Assembly: GCF_001306915.1 (NCBI RefSeq)
Contig: NZ_LJTC01000010.1
Coordinates: forward strand, 108,693 to 172,692
Length of the DNA stretch: 64,000 bases
Direction of reading: 5' to 3'
Source: Pseudoalteromonas lipolytica
Lineage (GTDB): Bacteria; Pseudomonadota; Gammaproteobacteria; Enterobacterales; Alteromonadaceae
Of the stretch, positions 45,925-55,328 are shown one piece after another. The notes below the pieces were generated by a model. It searched no databases. It was not told the DNA's origin and saw only the letters and a list, made by a program, of their open reading frames with translations. Position 1 is the first letter of the stretch. Each line of letters begins with the position of its first letter. The position numbers and the translations under genes were made by a program.

Positions 45925-46980
45925 TTAAATAAAGTTGCTATCAACTTGCATTGGAATAACGGTAAGCAAAGCGCGCTGACCTAAGGCTACATCAGCGTTT
46001 GGGAAGATAATAGCTTCACCGTCTACTTCCGCTTCATATCTGGTCTGACCATCAGTTGCCATTAATTCGCCCTTTGCGAAACCGGTGAAATTTTCCACAT
46101 CATCAGCAAATGGAAAACTAAAGTCTTCGCAAGTACGGTTTATTGTTCTATATACAGAAAACAACTCGAAATCTTCTGCATTGAATTCTTTATATTCAAT
46201 GGATTTTTGACTAATTAATGCAATTAAGGTTTGTTTGGTTTTCTCAAATCGCGACATGTCGTTTTCGCCAAATGGTTTTACTTGGCCAAGTTCTACCGTA
46301 AATGAGTCAGCTCCATGTACAAACGACGAGTAGTAACTGAAGGTAGTTGCCGCTGATTTCATCATTAATACCGTGTTTACGCCACAGCTAAGTAAAAATT
46401 GCAGTTGTGATTTTTTCCACGGTTTACCATGTAAGAAAGGATAGACTGCAAACTTTTCATTTTTAGAGCCACGAATTGCTGTGTGAAGATCATAATGAAA
46501 ACGCTCACTGTCCTGGTTGCCTCTAGCAAAGAAATCAGTAACCACGTCTTCAAGTAGCTTTGCACGAACTCGCTCAGGGTTTGAAGCAATGCCTTCTACA
46601 GTATGATGACCATTAAACAAACGGTTTAAGTTTTCATCTACAAAACGCTTACCGATATTAATAGATTTAGGATTACCATAAATAAACAGTACACGCTGCT
46701 GCAAGGTAAGTTGTTCTGCAACGATTGACTTGATTAATTGATCGCAGATTTCAATTGGCGCAGTTTCGTTACCATGTACCGCACTTGACAGTACAATATC
46801 TTTGTTTGTCTGCTGCGCAGGTTGAAACTCAATGATACCCGTGTCGTGAACAGTGACATCAGTACCGTTTTCAAGGGTGAATGACGTTGGCTCAAGTGAA
46901 AATTCATTGTTACGAGTCAGGGTTAAAAAGTCGCCAGTACTTTTTAATTGTTCGAGATATAAAGGAGTTGAATAGCTCAT
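45925..46980 (-). CDS. astE: succinylglutamate desuccinylase (AstE) family
   Basis: A 351-residue zinc-dependent hydrolase: [10 protein letters not shown] with His and Glu zinc ligands (about residues 70-79), [21 protein letters not shown] and the third ligand in [11 protein letters not shown], plus [13 protein letters not shown]. In the arginine succinyltransferase pathway AstE releases succinate and glutamate. The rest of the ast operon is not adjacent here. Length is slightly above E. coli AstE (322). Another AstE/AspA-family substrate is possible but less likely. Confidence 0.85.
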   Translation of the reverse strand: MSYSTPLYLEQLKSTGDFLTLTRNNEFSLEPTSFTLENGTDVTVHDTGIIEFQPAQQTNKDIVLSSAVHGNETAPIEICDQLIKSIVAEQLTLQQRVLFIYGNPKSINIGKRFVDENLNRLFNGHHTVEGIASNPERVRAKLLEDVVTDFFARGNQDSERFHYDLHTAIRGSKNEKFAVYPFLHGKPWKKSQLQFLLSCGVNTVLMMKSAATTFSYYSSFVHGADSFTVELGQVKPFGENDMSRFEKTKQTLIALISQKSIEYKEFNAEDFELFSVYRTINRTCEDFSFPFADDVENFTGFAKGELMATDGQTRYEAEVDGEAIIFPNADVALGQRALLTVIPMQVDSNFI

Positions 46981-47014
46981 TGTTCTATCCTAAAAATGCG
47001 TGAGAGTAGAATAC

Positions 47015-47044
47015 AAAAACGGCTGAGAAACTCAGCCGTTTTAA
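47015..47044 (-). terminator. pgm: intrinsic terminator of pgm
   Basis: AAACGGCTGAG/CTCAGCCGTTT stem, T-run on the minus strand, 16 bp after the pgm stop. Confidence 0.88.
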
Positions 47045-47059
47045 TAGGTAAAAGAGGAA

Positions 47060-48697
47060 TTAGCTAATTACTGAATCAACCAGCTTTTTCGCTTCTTTTT
47101 CTAATAATGCTAAATGTTCTTCACCTTTGAATGATTCAAGGTAAATTTTATAGATGTCTTCAGTGCCAGATGGGCGTGCAGCAAACCAACCGTTTTCAGT
47201 AACAACTTTTAAACCGCCGATAGCAGCGTTATTACCAGGAGCATGGGTTAGTTTTTGCGTAATGGCATCACCCGCTAAGGTACTTGCAGTTACATCATCC
47301 GCTGATAACGCTTTTAAACGTGATTTTTGTTCTGCATTAGCTGGCGCATCAATACGTTTATAAATAGGCGCACCGAACTCTTGCTCAAGTTCTTTATAAA
47401 GCTGTGATGGTGTTTTACCTGTTACAGCTAAAATCTCTGCAGCAAGTAGACCTAAGATGAAACCATCTTTATCAGTGTTCCAAACTGTACCATCAAAGCG
47501 TAAGAATGACGCCCCTGCACTTTCTTCACCACCAAAAGCAAGGGTACCTTTGCTTAAGCCTTCAACAAACCATTTAAAGCCTACCGGTACTTCTTTTACT
47601 TCGCGGTTATTACGTGCAACCACTTTATCAATCATGCCGCTCGATACCAGCGTTTTACCAATTGCGACCTCTTTTGACCATTCGCGGTTATTTAATAAGT
47701 AGTCAATTGCAACTGCTAAAAAGTGATTTGGATTCATTAAGCCGTCAGGGGTAACAATACCATGGCGGTCATAATCAGGGTCGTTACCAATACCGATATC
47801 ATAGTCATCTTTTAATGCAATAAGGTTTGTCATTGCATAAGGTGATGAACAATCCATACGGATTTTGCCGTCTTTATCTAAAGGCATGAACGAGAATGTT
47901 GGATCAACAGACTCATTTACGACCGTTAAGTCTAAATTATATTTTTCTGCAATGACTGGCCAAAAGTTGATGCCAGAGCCACCCAGTGGATCCACACCAA
48001 TTTTGATTTTCGCATCGCTAATTGCTTTTAGATTAACGATATTAACTAAGTCATCAACATAAGGGGTAATTAAGTCTTGGTACTTAATAAAACCAGAACG
48101 TGATGCTTTAGCATACGGAAATAACTCAACTTCAACTAAGTCTTCTAAAAGTAATTGATTTGCTCTATCTTCAATCCACTTAGTAACATCAGTATCTGCA
48201 GGGCCACCATTTGGCGGGTTATATTTAAAACCACCGTCTTCTGGCGGGTTATGTGAAGGTGTTACCACAATACCATCAGCAAGTTCATTTGGATTTTCTT
48301 TGTTATGGCAAACAACAGCATGACTGATTACCGGCGTTGGCGTGTAATCGTCATTTTCTTGTGCAATGACTTGCACTTCGTTTGCAACAAGTACTTCAAT
48401 AGCAGAGTTAAAAGCCGCTTCACTCAATGCATGTGTATCTTTACCTAAGAAAAGTGGGCCAAAAATATTGTTTTCTTTACGGTAATCACAAATTGCTTGA
48501 GTGATCGCTAAAATATGCGATTCATTAAATTTTACATCGAACGAACAACCACGATGGCCAGATGTACCAAAAGCAACACAATGCTCTGGGTTTTGTTCTA
48601 GGTCTGGTTCATTTAAGTAATAAGCCGAGATCAGTTTTGGTACATTCACTAAGCTTGATTGCGGTGCAGGTTTACCTGCATCTGGATGAATCGCCAT
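47060..48697 (-). CDS. pgm: phosphoglucomutase
   Basis: A 545-residue alpha-D-phosphohexomutase of the bacterial Pgm type. FGTSGHRG near residue 45, the phosphoserine loop [11 protein letters not shown] (about residues 144-154), the metal-binding DPDYDRHG and the sugar-binding GGEESAG are all present, and [13 protein letters not shown] closes it. It interconverts glucose 1- and 6-phosphate. The order seqA-pgm with divergent ybfF is the enterobacterial one. A terminator follows. Confidence 0.97.
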   Translation of the reverse strand: MAIHPDAGKPAPQSSLVNVPKLISAYYLNEPDLEQNPEHCVAFGTSGHRGCSFDVKFNESHILAITQAICDYRKENNIFGPLFLGKDTHALSEAAFNSAIEVLVANEVQVIAQENDDYTPTPVISHAVVCHNKENPNELADGIVVTPSHNPPEDGGFKYNPPNGGPADTDVTKWIEDRANQLLLEDLVEVELFPYAKASRSGFIKYQDLITPYVDDLVNIVNLKAISDAKIKIGVDPLGGSGINFWPVIAEKYNLDLTVVNESVDPTFSFMPLDKDGKIRMDCSSPYAMTNLIALKDDYDIGIGNDPDYDRHGIVTPDGLMNPNHFLAVAIDYLLNNREWSKEVAIGKTLVSSGMIDKVVARNNREVKEVPVGFKWFVEGLSKGTLAFGGEESAGASFLRFDGTVWNTDKDGFILGLLAAEILAVTGKTPSQLYKELEQEFGAPIYKRIDAPANAEQKSRLKALSADDVTASTLAGDAITQKLTHAPGNNAAIGGLKVVTENGWFAARPSGTEDIYKIYLESFKGEEHLALLEKEAKKLVDSVIS

Positions 48698-48713
48698 ATT
48701 ATTTCCTTATGGA

Positions 48714-49316
48714 TTATAAGTAATCACGAATTTTTTCTGCTTCATCTGCGCTGTAACCTAAGCACAGTGCTACTTCGTGAAGCATCATTTTTTTTCTGGT
48801 TGTATTTGAATTTGTCATCACCCAATACTCAGTATCAGTGATATTTTTTGGATTCATGCTGCTACCGCTCTCCAGAAGTGCTTCTTTGCTTGTGGCAAAA
48901 TAAACTCGATCACGGCCTTTAATTTCAAGCACGTTAGCAAAATCTTTTTTATGCGTTCTATATAAAGCAGCAAGTATAAATAAGAATCGACCAACAACAC
49001 CTTTTTGCATTGCCAGCTCTTCTTTGTTTAATACATTAAACACATTACCTTTCACTTGTGTCGATGCTGTGACAGTTTCTGCAGCCTCTTCAACATTTTC
49101 GTTGCTTGGTTCAGGGCTTGATTCTTGTTCTGCTTGTTCTTGTACTTCAACAACTGGGGTTTCTTGTTCAGTTTTAGTAGTTGTTTCAACTGGGGCATTG
49201 GTGCCATCAGAGAGGTTTAATAAACGACGCAAAATGGTTGATGCACTTTCACCAATACTTTGCGTGTTGCTTGCAATGTATTGATATAACTCGTCGTCTA
49301 TGTCGATTTTTTTCAT
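48714..49316 (-). CDS. seqA: replication negative regulator SeqA
   Basis: A 200-residue SeqA. The N-terminal oligomerisation domain (KKIDIDDELYQYIASNTQSIGESASTILRRLL) matches E. coli SeqA, a linker very rich in Glu, Thr and Val (residues 43-95) is longer than in E. coli, and the DNA-binding domain keeps the GATC-contacting residues: GRDRVYFA (two Arg) and WVMTNSNT (two Asn). The ATG at 49316 agrees with the family and has AGGAA upstream; an ATG eight codons earlier does not. It binds hemimethylated GATC to delay re-initiation. Confidence 0.95.
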   Translation of the reverse strand: MKKIDIDDELYQYIASNTQSIGESASTILRRLLNLSDGTNAPVETTTKTEQETPVVEVQEQAEQESSPEPSNENVEEAAETVTASTQVKGNVFNVLNKEELAMQKGVVGRFLFILAALYRTHKKDFANVLEIKGRDRVYFATSKEALLESGSSMNPKNITDTEYWVMTNSNTTRKKMMLHEVALCLGYSADEAEKIRDYL

Positions 49317-49447
49317 GTTATTCCTGTCTTTACGGGTCACATTTTAAAAGTTCTCAATGATTATACCTAAGCTCGCAGCAATTCTCTATGTTTTGCATTT
49401 TGTAATTTCACTAGGCAAAATACTGCCATTAAAATTAGGAGTTGAAA

Positions 49448-50212
49448 ATGCTATTAAACTACCAACAAATGGGTCAAGGTTCAGACGTTGTATTGATCCA
49501 CGGTTTGTTTGGCTCACTTGAAAACCTCAATGTAATCGCAAAAGCATTAGCTGAAAATTATCGTGTAACGAATATCGATTTACGTAACCACGGTAAATCA
49601 TTCCATAGCGATACCATGAATTATCATGCTATGGCTAAAGATGTCAGTGAGTTACTTGAACATCTAACTATTAGTAAAGCGCACATCATAGGTCATTCAA
49701 TGGGTGGCAAAGTGGCCATGCAATTAGCACTTAATCACCCTTCACTTATCGATAAGCTTGTCGTGTTAGATATTTCTCCTGTTGCTAATAACCCTCGCCA
49801 CAGTGCCATTTTTGCAGGCCTAAACGAAGTTGCACAGTCTAATATCAAAGATAGAAAATCGGCTGATGAAATACTTGCCAAGCACATTGAGGAAATGGGC
49901 GTACGTCAATTTTTATTAAAAAGCTTTGCTAAAAATGATGAAGGTCACTATCAATGGCGCTTTAATTTAGCTGTTTTATACCAGCAATATGAAAATATTT
50001 TAGCGCAAGTTAGTGAAAATGATTCTTGTTTATGTGATACTTTGTTCATTAAAGGTAATGATTCTGACTACATTTTAGCAGAGCACCGCCCTGCTATTAT
50101 GGCGTTGTTCCCTAATGCAAAAGCAAAAATTATTCATAGTGCTGGTCACTGGCTACATGCCCAAAAACCACTTGCTGTTAATAAAGCAATCAGCGATTTT
50201 TTAGCTCATTAA
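49448..50212 (+). CDS. ybfF: alpha/beta hydrolase YbfF
   Basis: A 254-residue esterase-type hydrolase: oxyanion motif HGLFGSLENL, nucleophile elbow GHSMGGK (about residue 90), and AGHWLHAQ with the catalytic His. E. coli YbfF is an acyl-CoA/malonyl-CoA thioesterase-like esterase; the native substrate is unsettled. The ATG at 49448 is preferred over a TTG two codons earlier because AGGAG precedes it at good distance. Divergent from seqA. Confidence 0.92.
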   Translation: MLLNYQQMGQGSDVVLIHGLFGSLENLNVIAKALAENYRVTNIDLRNHGKSFHSDTMNYHAMAKDVSELLEHLTISKAHIIGHSMGGKVAMQLALNHPSLIDKLVVLDISPVANNPRHSAIFAGLNEVAQSNIKDRKSADEILAKHIEEMGVRQFLLKSFAKNDEGHYQWRFNLAVLYQQYENILAQVSENDSCLCDTLFIKGNDSDYILAEHRPAIMALFPNAKAKIIHSAGHWLHAQKPLAVNKAISDFLAH

Positions 50213-50311
50213 TAGAGCTGATTAAATTCGCTGTTTTTGATCGTGCGCACTAAATTATTACAAATTTGTGTGATATAGTACGCGCCGTTTAATTTAAAGG
50301 TTTATACGTTG

Positions 50312-50533
50312 ATGGTCAGTCAGTTAATTAACGAATTTGATACCTTAGGGTTGTATTTTGGCTTAGCCGGTATTTTCTTTTTTATTGGAATGGCAATTCA
50401 AGACGTCCTTAAAAAAGGTGATGTACCACGATTTGGCCGATACATCGTTTGGTTAGTGCTATTTTTAGGCTGTTCTGGGTTTATAGCGAAAGGACTTATT
50501 CAAGTCTTCTGGCAAGGCGCAGGTGTGGGCTAG
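50312..50533 (+). CDS. DUF2788 small membrane protein
   Basis: A 74-residue protein with two membrane helices (about residues 14-33 and 46-66), matching DUF2788 by size, layout and the LYFGLAGIFFFIGMAI segment. Function is unknown. It sits between ybfF and ybfE and may be expressed with ybfE, whose ATG follows its stop after 2 bp. An in-frame TTG at 50309 is an alternative start. Confidence 0.75.
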   Translation: MVSQLINEFDTLGLYFGLAGIFFFIGMAIQDVLKKGDVPRFGRYIVWLVLFLGCSGFIAKGLIQVFWQGAGVG

Positions 50534-50535
50534 AC

Positions 50536-50814
50536 ATGGCAAAGTCAGAAACAGATAGAACAACACCCGATTTATTTGAATACGAAAAGCGTCCAGGTAG
50601 GCCGAAAACAAATCCCCTACCTCGCGATATGCAATTAAAAGTAAATAAACGTAATCAAATAAAGCGAGATAAAGCACGTGGTTTAAAGCGTGTAGAATTT
50701 AAGGTTTCATCACAGTTATATCAAGCATTAAGCGATATGGCAGATGCGCAGAATATTAGCCGTAGCGCGTTGATTGAAACAATTTTACAAGAAAGATTGG
50801 CTATTGATAGATAG
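50536..50814 (+). CDS. ybfE: LexA-regulated-type protein YbfE
   Basis: A 93-residue protein aligning well with E. coli YbfE: ETDRTTPDLFEYEKRPGRPKTNP at the start with an AT-hook-like RPGRPKTNP, then a basic KRNQIKRDKARGLKRVE and a ribbon-helix-helix-like C-terminus. In E. coli it is annotated as LexA-regulated; I see no clear LexA box (CTGT-N8-ACAG) directly upstream. It may bind DNA. It precedes fldA by 14 bp. Confidence 0.88.
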   Translation: MAKSETDRTTPDLFEYEKRPGRPKTNPLPRDMQLKVNKRNQIKRDKARGLKRVEFKVSSQLYQALSDMADAQNISRSALIETILQERLAIDR

Positions 50815-50828
50815 AAGGTTTTAAATCC

Positions 50829-51356
50829 ATGTCAAGCGTAGGTATTTTTTTCGGAAGTGACACAGGCAATACTGAACACGTAGCTAAAATGATTCAAAAA
50901 GAATTAGGTAAAAAGCTTGTAGCTGTTCACGACATTGCAAAAAGTTCTAAAGAAGAGATTGCTGAATTCGATTTATTGTTATTCGGTATTCCAACTTGGT
51001 ACTACGGTGAAGCTCAATGTGACTGGGATGATTTTTTCCCTGAATTAGAAGAAGTTGACTTCGAAGGTAAACTTGTTGCTATTTTCGGCTGCGGTGACCA
51101 AGAAGACTATGCAGAGTACTTCTTAGATGCAATGGGCATGATCAACGATATCGTTACTGAGCGTGGCGCAATCGTAGTGGGCCATTGGTCAACTGAAGGC
51201 TACGACTTTGAAGCTTCAAAAGCACTCGTAGATGACAGCAATTTTGTTGGCCTTGGTATTGATGAAGATCGTCAACCAGAGCTTACTGAAAAGCGTGTTA
51301 AAGACTGGTGTGCTCAGGTTTATGACGAAATGTGTTTAGCGGAACTTGCTGATTAA
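50829..51356 (+). CDS. fldA: flavodoxin I
   Basis: A 175-residue long-chain flavodoxin: GIFFGSDTGNTEHVA phosphate loop (residues 5-19), FGIPTWYYGEAQCDWDDFF with the FMN-stacking Trp and Tyr region, and FGCGDQEDYAEYFLDAMG. It carries single electrons to radical-SAM and reductive enzymes, including biotin synthase. The ybfE-fldA-fur order is that of E. coli. Confidence 0.97.
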   Translation: MSSVGIFFGSDTGNTEHVAKMIQKELGKKLVAVHDIAKSSKEEIAEFDLLLFGIPTWYYGEAQCDWDDFFPELEEVDFEGKLVAIFGCGDQEDYAEYFLDAMGMINDIVTERGAIVVGHWSTEGYDFEASKALVDDSNFVGLGIDEDRQPELTEKRVKDWCAQVYDEMCLAELAD

Positions 51357-51546
51357 TAACAAGTACTACTCGCATTTACTAGCTGATGTAAAGATGCACA
51401 ACCAGTTCATTTTTGTTTGAAAAATCGGCAAATAGACGAATTGTTCTTTGCACTTAGTAACTAGGCACGTTATTCTAATAGTTGCTAATGTGTCGTGTGC
51501 ATCTTGATGATGCCTAGTATAACTAAATAAAATTGAGACAGATTGA

Positions 51547-51990
51547 ATGACTGATCACAACTTGGAATTAAAAAAAGCAGGGTTAAAAGTAACTCTGCCG
51601 CGTATTAAAATTTTAGAGATTCTGCAATCTCCAGACAACCAACACATCAGCGCTGAAGATGTCTATAAAATTCTTTTAGACAAAGGCGAAGAGATTGGTC
51701 TTGCAACTGTCTACCGTGTTCTTAACCAATTTGATGATGCAGGTATTGTATCTCGCCACCACTTCGAAGGCGGCAAGTCAGTATTTGAATTATCAGGTAG
51801 CACTCACCATGACCACTTAGTGTGCCTAAAATGTGGTAAGGTTGTTGAGTTTGAAGACGATACTATTGAACGTCGTCAAGAAGAAATCGCAACAGAGAAT
51901 GGTATTAAACTGACTAACCACTCTCTTTACCTATATGGTGAATGTGAAGACACTGCTGCGTGTAAAGAATACGCTGAAACAAATAGCTAA
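51547..51990 (+). CDS. fur: ferric uptake regulator Fur
   Basis: A 147-residue iron-dependent repressor: winged-helix N-terminus (LKKAGLKVTLPRIKILEILQ), STHHDHLVCLKCGKV with metal-ligand His and a CxxC pair, and C-terminal GECEDTAACKEY with the second Cys pair. Gene position after fldA is conserved. The last codons and stop lie inside a perfect 34-bp palindrome. No clear Fur box is visible in the 190-bp region before it. Confidence 0.97.
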   Translation: MTDHNLELKKAGLKVTLPRIKILEILQSPDNQHISAEDVYKILLDKGEEIGLATVYRVLNQFDDAGIVSRHHFEGGKSVFELSGSTHHDHLVCLKCGKVVEFEDDTIERRQEEIATENGIKLTNHSLYLYGECEDTAACKEYAETNS

Positions 51991-52007
51991 TTAGCTATTT
52001 GTTTCAG
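51974..52007. repeat. perfect 34-bp palindrome spanning the fur stop codon
   Basis: Arms of 17 bases starting CTGAAACAAATAGC (51974) are exactly self-complementary with no loop. It covers the last four fur codons, the TAA and 17 bases beyond. It is not followed by a T-run; a separate terminator begins 5 bases later. Confidence 0.9.
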
Positions 52008-52011
52008 ACAT

Positions 52012-52040
52012 AAAAAAACCTGCTTTAAGCAGGTTTTTTT
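52012..52040. terminator. bidirectional terminator between fur and fklB
   Basis: AAAAACCTGC/GCAGGTTTTT stem with long A- and T-runs; convergent genes. Confidence 0.92.
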
Positions 52041-52058
52041 ATGTCTATTTGAAATCGA

Positions 52059-52676
52059 TTAGATGATTTCTAATAGCTCAACGTCAAAGATTAACGTTGA
52101 GAAAGGAGCGATTGCTGCACCAGCACCGCGCTCACCGTAAGCAAGTTCGTGTGGTACGTATAAACGCCACTTAGAACCAGTACCCATCATTTGCACTGCT
52201 TCAGTCCAACCTTTGATTACACCACCAACTGGGAATTCAGCTGGTTGACCACGCTCGTATGAGCTGTCAAATACTGTACCGTTGATTAGTGTACCATGGT
52301 AGTGTGCACGGATTGTTGAATCTGCAGTTGGTTTTTCACCATCGCCTGCAGTAAGTACTTCGTATTGAAGACCTGATTCAGTTACTGTTACTTCAGGACG
52401 TTTTGCATTTTCTTCTAAGAATGCAATACCTTCAGCTGCAAGAACTTTAGCTTCTTCTTCACGACGAGCTTGGATCTCAGCGTTGATTTTCTCAAAAGCT
52501 GCTTGAATTGCTGGGATTTCAACTTGGAAATCATTACCAGTGTATGCGTCTTTCATACCTTCAAATACAGAATTTAAGTTTAAACCTTCGAATGGATTCG
52601 CTTTTAATTGCTCACCCATTTGTAAACCAATACCGTAACTTGCTTTTTCAGCGTCTGTTGTAAAATTATCTGACAT
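52059..52676 (-). CDS. fklB: FKBP-type peptidyl-prolyl isomerase FklB-like
   Basis: A 205-residue cytoplasmic isomerase: an N-terminal helical dimerisation domain (ASYGIGLQMGEQL, residues 1-85) and a C-terminal FKBP domain (VHYTGTL-type RAHYHGTLINGTVFDSSYERG, FPVGGVIKGWTEAVQMM, IPFSTLIFDVELLEI-type end). No signal peptide. Close to E. coli FKBP22. It assists proline-limited folding. Confidence 0.94.
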   Translation of the reverse strand: MSDNFTTDAEKASYGIGLQMGEQLKANPFEGLNLNSVFEGMKDAYTGNDFQVEIPAIQAAFEKINAEIQARREEEAKVLAAEGIAFLEENAKRPEVTVTESGLQYEVLTAGDGEKPTADSTIRAHYHGTLINGTVFDSSYERGQPAEFPVGGVIKGWTEAVQMMGTGSKWRLYVPHELAYGERGAGAAIAPFSTLIFDVELLEII

Positions 52677-52749
52677 GTTTTAATTCACGTTTATTTAGTT
52701 AAAAGACGTGCTCATATTAACATAAAAAAACAACGAATATCGCCTAGTT

Positions 52750-53151
52750 TTACTGCGTTTGCTCAGTGTTTGCACTAATTCGCTGCTTTATTTTATCAAT
52801 TACAAATGTCGCAACAGGTAATGTAGCGATCATCGAAGCAATAAAAAAGCCGCTCATTAAACCATCTTTGCCTAACATAATTAAAGGCACAGCAATAAGA
52901 CCCACAGTAGAAATCACACATGCAGCAATGACAGGCCAATGCTTGTCGTATTTGCCAATAAGGTGCCCTACTAACACATTAAACCCAATACCATAAGCGA
53001 TTGAAGATATTAGCCCGTAATCAGGCTGCGCATCATGGGCCATAGCTACAAGTACATTGATCCCGCTGTGATAAAAATAAGAAAAGATACACCAAAGCAG
53101 AACATGTTTAACAATGCGCATTAGTGTAGAAGAAGACTCGCTTGCTGACAT
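52750..53151 (-). CDS. hypothetical membrane protein
   Basis: A 133-residue protein with four hydrophobic segments (about 12-36, 44-64, 70-92 and 98-118). I do not recognise the family. It is monocistronic between fklB and tRNA-Ser, on the minus strand. The central HDAQPDYGLISSIAYGIGFN segment is the most distinctive part. Confidence 0.6.
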   Translation of the reverse strand: MSASESSSTLMRIVKHVLLWCIFSYFYHSGINVLVAMAHDAQPDYGLISSIAYGIGFNVLVGHLIGKYDKHWPVIAACVISTVGLIAVPLIMLGKDGLMSGFFIASMIATLPVATFVIDKIKQRISANTEQTQ

Positions 53152-53169
53152 TACTTATCTCCAGATAGC

Positions 53170-53195
53170 AAAAAACCGCCCTAAAGGCGGTTTTT
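53170..53195 (-). terminator. intrinsic terminator of tRNA-Ser
   Basis: AAAAACCGCC/GGCGGTTTTT stem with loop CTAAA, 9 bp past the tRNA 3' end. Confidence 0.88.
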
Positions 53196-53203
53196 CTAAA
53201 TAA

Positions 53204-53294
53204 TGGTGGAGAGATAGGGATTTGAACCCTAGAGGGGCTACAAACCCCTGCCGGTTTTCAAGACCGGTGCATTCGACCACTCTGCCATCTCTCC
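53204..53294 (-). tRNA. tRNA-Ser (anticodon UGA)
   Basis: The minus strand folds as a class II tRNA: acceptor GGAGAGA/TCTCTCC, anticodon loop CTTGAAA with anticodon TGA on the ACCGG/CCGGC-type stem, a long variable arm AGGGG...GCCCCT, T-loop TTCAAAT and an encoded CCA end. It reads UCA and related serine codons. The base before CCA (discriminator) is A; the E. coli gene has G at this position. Confidence 0.96.
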
Positions 53295-53367
53295 GTACGG
53301 CGCGCATAATAGTGTTTACTGCGTTCGTTGTAAAGCCTTAAATGTAAAAAACTTTAAAAAAGTATTT

Positions 53368-53787
53368 TTAATAGTACTGCTTCGGACGCTTTGCGATTAA
53401 AGAGCAAACTAAACAAACAATTAAACTAACAATTGCAAAACCTGAGCCCTGCACTATTACGTCAATTTTATTGAGGTTATAACTCGGTACAATAACTAAT
53501 GCGAAGGCGGGTAAGCAGGTGATCGTTAAAACGTAGCAACAAATTTTAAAAGCGCGGCCGAAATCGAAACGTTTAGTGCTTTGCATCCACCATGTCAATA
53601 AAAGTAATACCACTACAGCAGACAAGCCAAGGTAATGAGGTTGTTTTGTAGACATGGCAACAAAAAATGTGACAACAGCGCCAACTAAGCCCCAAATTGA
53701 CCAAGCGAACCAATTTTCTTTTTCACGTAAAAATAAGTTTCCCATTGTTCTCGTCTTCTTTATCGTTATTTTTTTAAGACTTTCCAT
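53368..53787 (-). CDS. hypothetical membrane protein
   Basis: A 139-residue protein with four hydrophobic segments (about 28-46, 51-69, 82-103 and 110-131). I do not recognise a family. Start is uncertain: the first ATG (53787) gives a basic 14-residue extension, while the ATG at 53745 starts MGNLFLREKENW and may be the true one. It lies alone on the minus strand. Confidence 0.55.
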   Translation of the reverse strand: MESLKKITIKKTRTMGNLFLREKENWFAWSIWGLVGAVVTFFVAMSTKQPHYLGLSAVVVLLLLTWWMQSTKRFDFGRAFKICCYVLTITCLPAFALVIVPSYNLNKIDVIVQGSGFAIVSLIVCLVCSLIAKRPKQYY

Positions 53788-53944
53788 ACGTTAACAAAAA
53801 ATAACCGATTAAAAAACACACTGAAGAAGAATTATTTCGTTTTTTGCATCCGTGCGCTTCTTACAGCTAAGCTAAATCTAAAAAAACTAACATAAGTAAG
53901 CTTAATAGTGTCTGACTGCTTAACTGCAAAAAAGTTCCTACTAT

Positions 53945-54493
53945 TTATAAATTCTCAAAAAACGTCTCTGGCTTGTGTCTGATAGGTTTTTTAATGTCTA
54001 TTTCTGGAGTACCTAAATAGAGGTAACCAACAATCTCATCTTGTTCTTTACAACCGAGTGCCGCTTTAACAGCTGGGCTTTGTGCAAAATAACCTGTGCG
54101 CCAAATACCCCCTAAACCTTGGGCGAATGCCGCTTGTTGCATTGCAAGTACAGCGCAGCCTGCACTTTGTACTTGTTCAATACGTGGCACTTTTGGGTTT
54201 TCAGTTACATCTGCAATGGCAATAATCATCATCGGAGATCGCAGCGGTAGTTCTTTAGCGCGCTCAATGGTTCTATCATCTTGGTTTTCAGCAACAGCGG
54301 CATGATGATAGATATCGCCTAATTTATTACGTGCATCGCCTTCAACGACAATAAATCGCCAAGGCGCAATACAGCCATGATCAGGCACTTTAATGGCCGC
54401 TCGCTTAATAATTTCAAGTTGTTCTGCAGTAGGTCCAGGTGCGATAAGGCGAGGATCTGATTGTCGAGTTTGTAATAGCGTTAAAGCGTCCAT
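53945..54493 (-). CDS. nitroreductase family protein, YdjA-like
   Basis: A 182-residue FMN oxidoreductase: RQSDPRLIAPGP at the start, RAAIKVPDHGCIAPWRFIVVEG (FMN phosphate region and PWRF), then GGIWRTG near residue 125 and the C-terminal GYLYLGTPEI. Length and motifs match the short YdjA group. It probably uses NAD(P)H to reduce nitro or quinone compounds; the physiological substrate is unknown. Confidence 0.9.
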   Translation of the reverse strand: MDALTLLQTRQSDPRLIAPGPTAEQLEIIKRAAIKVPDHGCIAPWRFIVVEGDARNKLGDIYHHAAVAENQDDRTIERAKELPLRSPMMIIAIADVTENPKVPRIEQVQSAGCAVLAMQQAAFAQGLGGIWRTGYFAQSPAVKAALGCKEQDEIVGYLYLGTPEIDIKKPIRHKPETFFENL

Positions 54494-54556
54494 GAATATT
54501 CCGTAAATGCTTAAGTACGACGCCCCTTAATAATCGGGGCAGAAAACCCAAGCTTA

Positions 54557-55297
54557 TCATTTATCTTTATGAGCAAGAAAGCTATTCGATACTTTTCTAG
54601 TTAACCAATAATCTAAACTAACGTAACGACCACCCCCTGTAAAAAATAAACTCAATAACATAACAAAATATATGGCAGAAAACTCAATACCATTATTTAA
54701 GATCACAGGTTTCCCTTTCGCATAAAGGTACTCTGTATAACCATGCGTTTCTAGCAACTCACGCATTTTGGTTAATCTTTCGCTGGCTTCATCAGAATTA
54801 ACTAGGCTAGCTTCACTACCAGGTATTGCAAGCCAATTGAGTACTCTCGCTGGGCTGGTGCTGGCATCGGTAGGTGTTACAGCAAACCAGCCATTACTGG
54901 CATGTACTGTTGTCGCTGCAACCAGCATGGTGATCATCAAAGGAATTGCGGTTAAACGAGTAAATAAACCCAATAATATAAAGATCCCCCCTAAAAACTC
55001 AGTCCATGCAGCTAAAAAGGCCAATATAGAGGGCATGGGTAGGCCTAAACCCCAGTCACTATTTCCAAACCATGCAACAATATCTTCAGATGCTAAAAAG
55101 TATTGATAAAGATGAGTAACATCACCGCTTAAAGCAAGCTTATTAAAGCCTGCAATGATCATCACTGGGGCTAAAATCAAGCGAATTAATAGACTCGGTA
55201 GTCCATCTAAAAACTGCAGTTTCTTTAAGGTGTGTTGGTAAAGGGGTATTAGGTGTGTGTTCAACATAGCGGTCTCGTGACTAAATAGATTAATCAC
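54557..55297 (-). CDS. DoxX family membrane protein
   Basis: A 246-residue membrane protein. The region LPSLLIRLILAPVMIIAGFNKL (about 34-55), LAFLAAWTEFLGGIFILLGLFTRL and IPLMITMLVAATTVH are the DoxX helices; a final helix (ISAIYFVMLLSLFFTGGGRYVSLDYWL) ends with the family-typical GxGxxSxD. A loop insert of about 70 residues between helices 3 and 4 makes it longer than usual. Function is generally unknown, possibly redox-related. It lies upstream of the nitroreductase on the same strand (63-bp gap). Confidence 0.85.
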   Translation of the reverse strand: MINLFSHETAMLNTHLIPLYQHTLKKLQFLDGLPSLLIRLILAPVMIIAGFNKLALSGDVTHLYQYFLASEDIVAWFGNSDWGLGLPMPSILAFLAAWTEFLGGIFILLGLFTRLTAIPLMITMLVAATTVHASNGWFAVTPTDASTSPARVLNWLAIPGSEASLVNSDEASERLTKMRELLETHGYTEYLYAKGKPVILNNGIEFSAIYFVMLLSLFFTGGGRYVSLDYWLTRKVSNSFLAHKDK

Positions 55298-55328
55298 ACA
55301 GACCGCACGTTTTCTAGTTTTCTTTCAA

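Noticed and set aside
51357..51546. Fur box before fur
   Set aside because: No stretch with a convincing GATAAT-type repeat was found; matches were no better than chance in this A+T-rich region.
54520..54545. Terminator after the DoxX gene (GCCCC/GGGGC)
   Set aside because: The stem is only five bases with a long loop and no T-run on the relevant strand.
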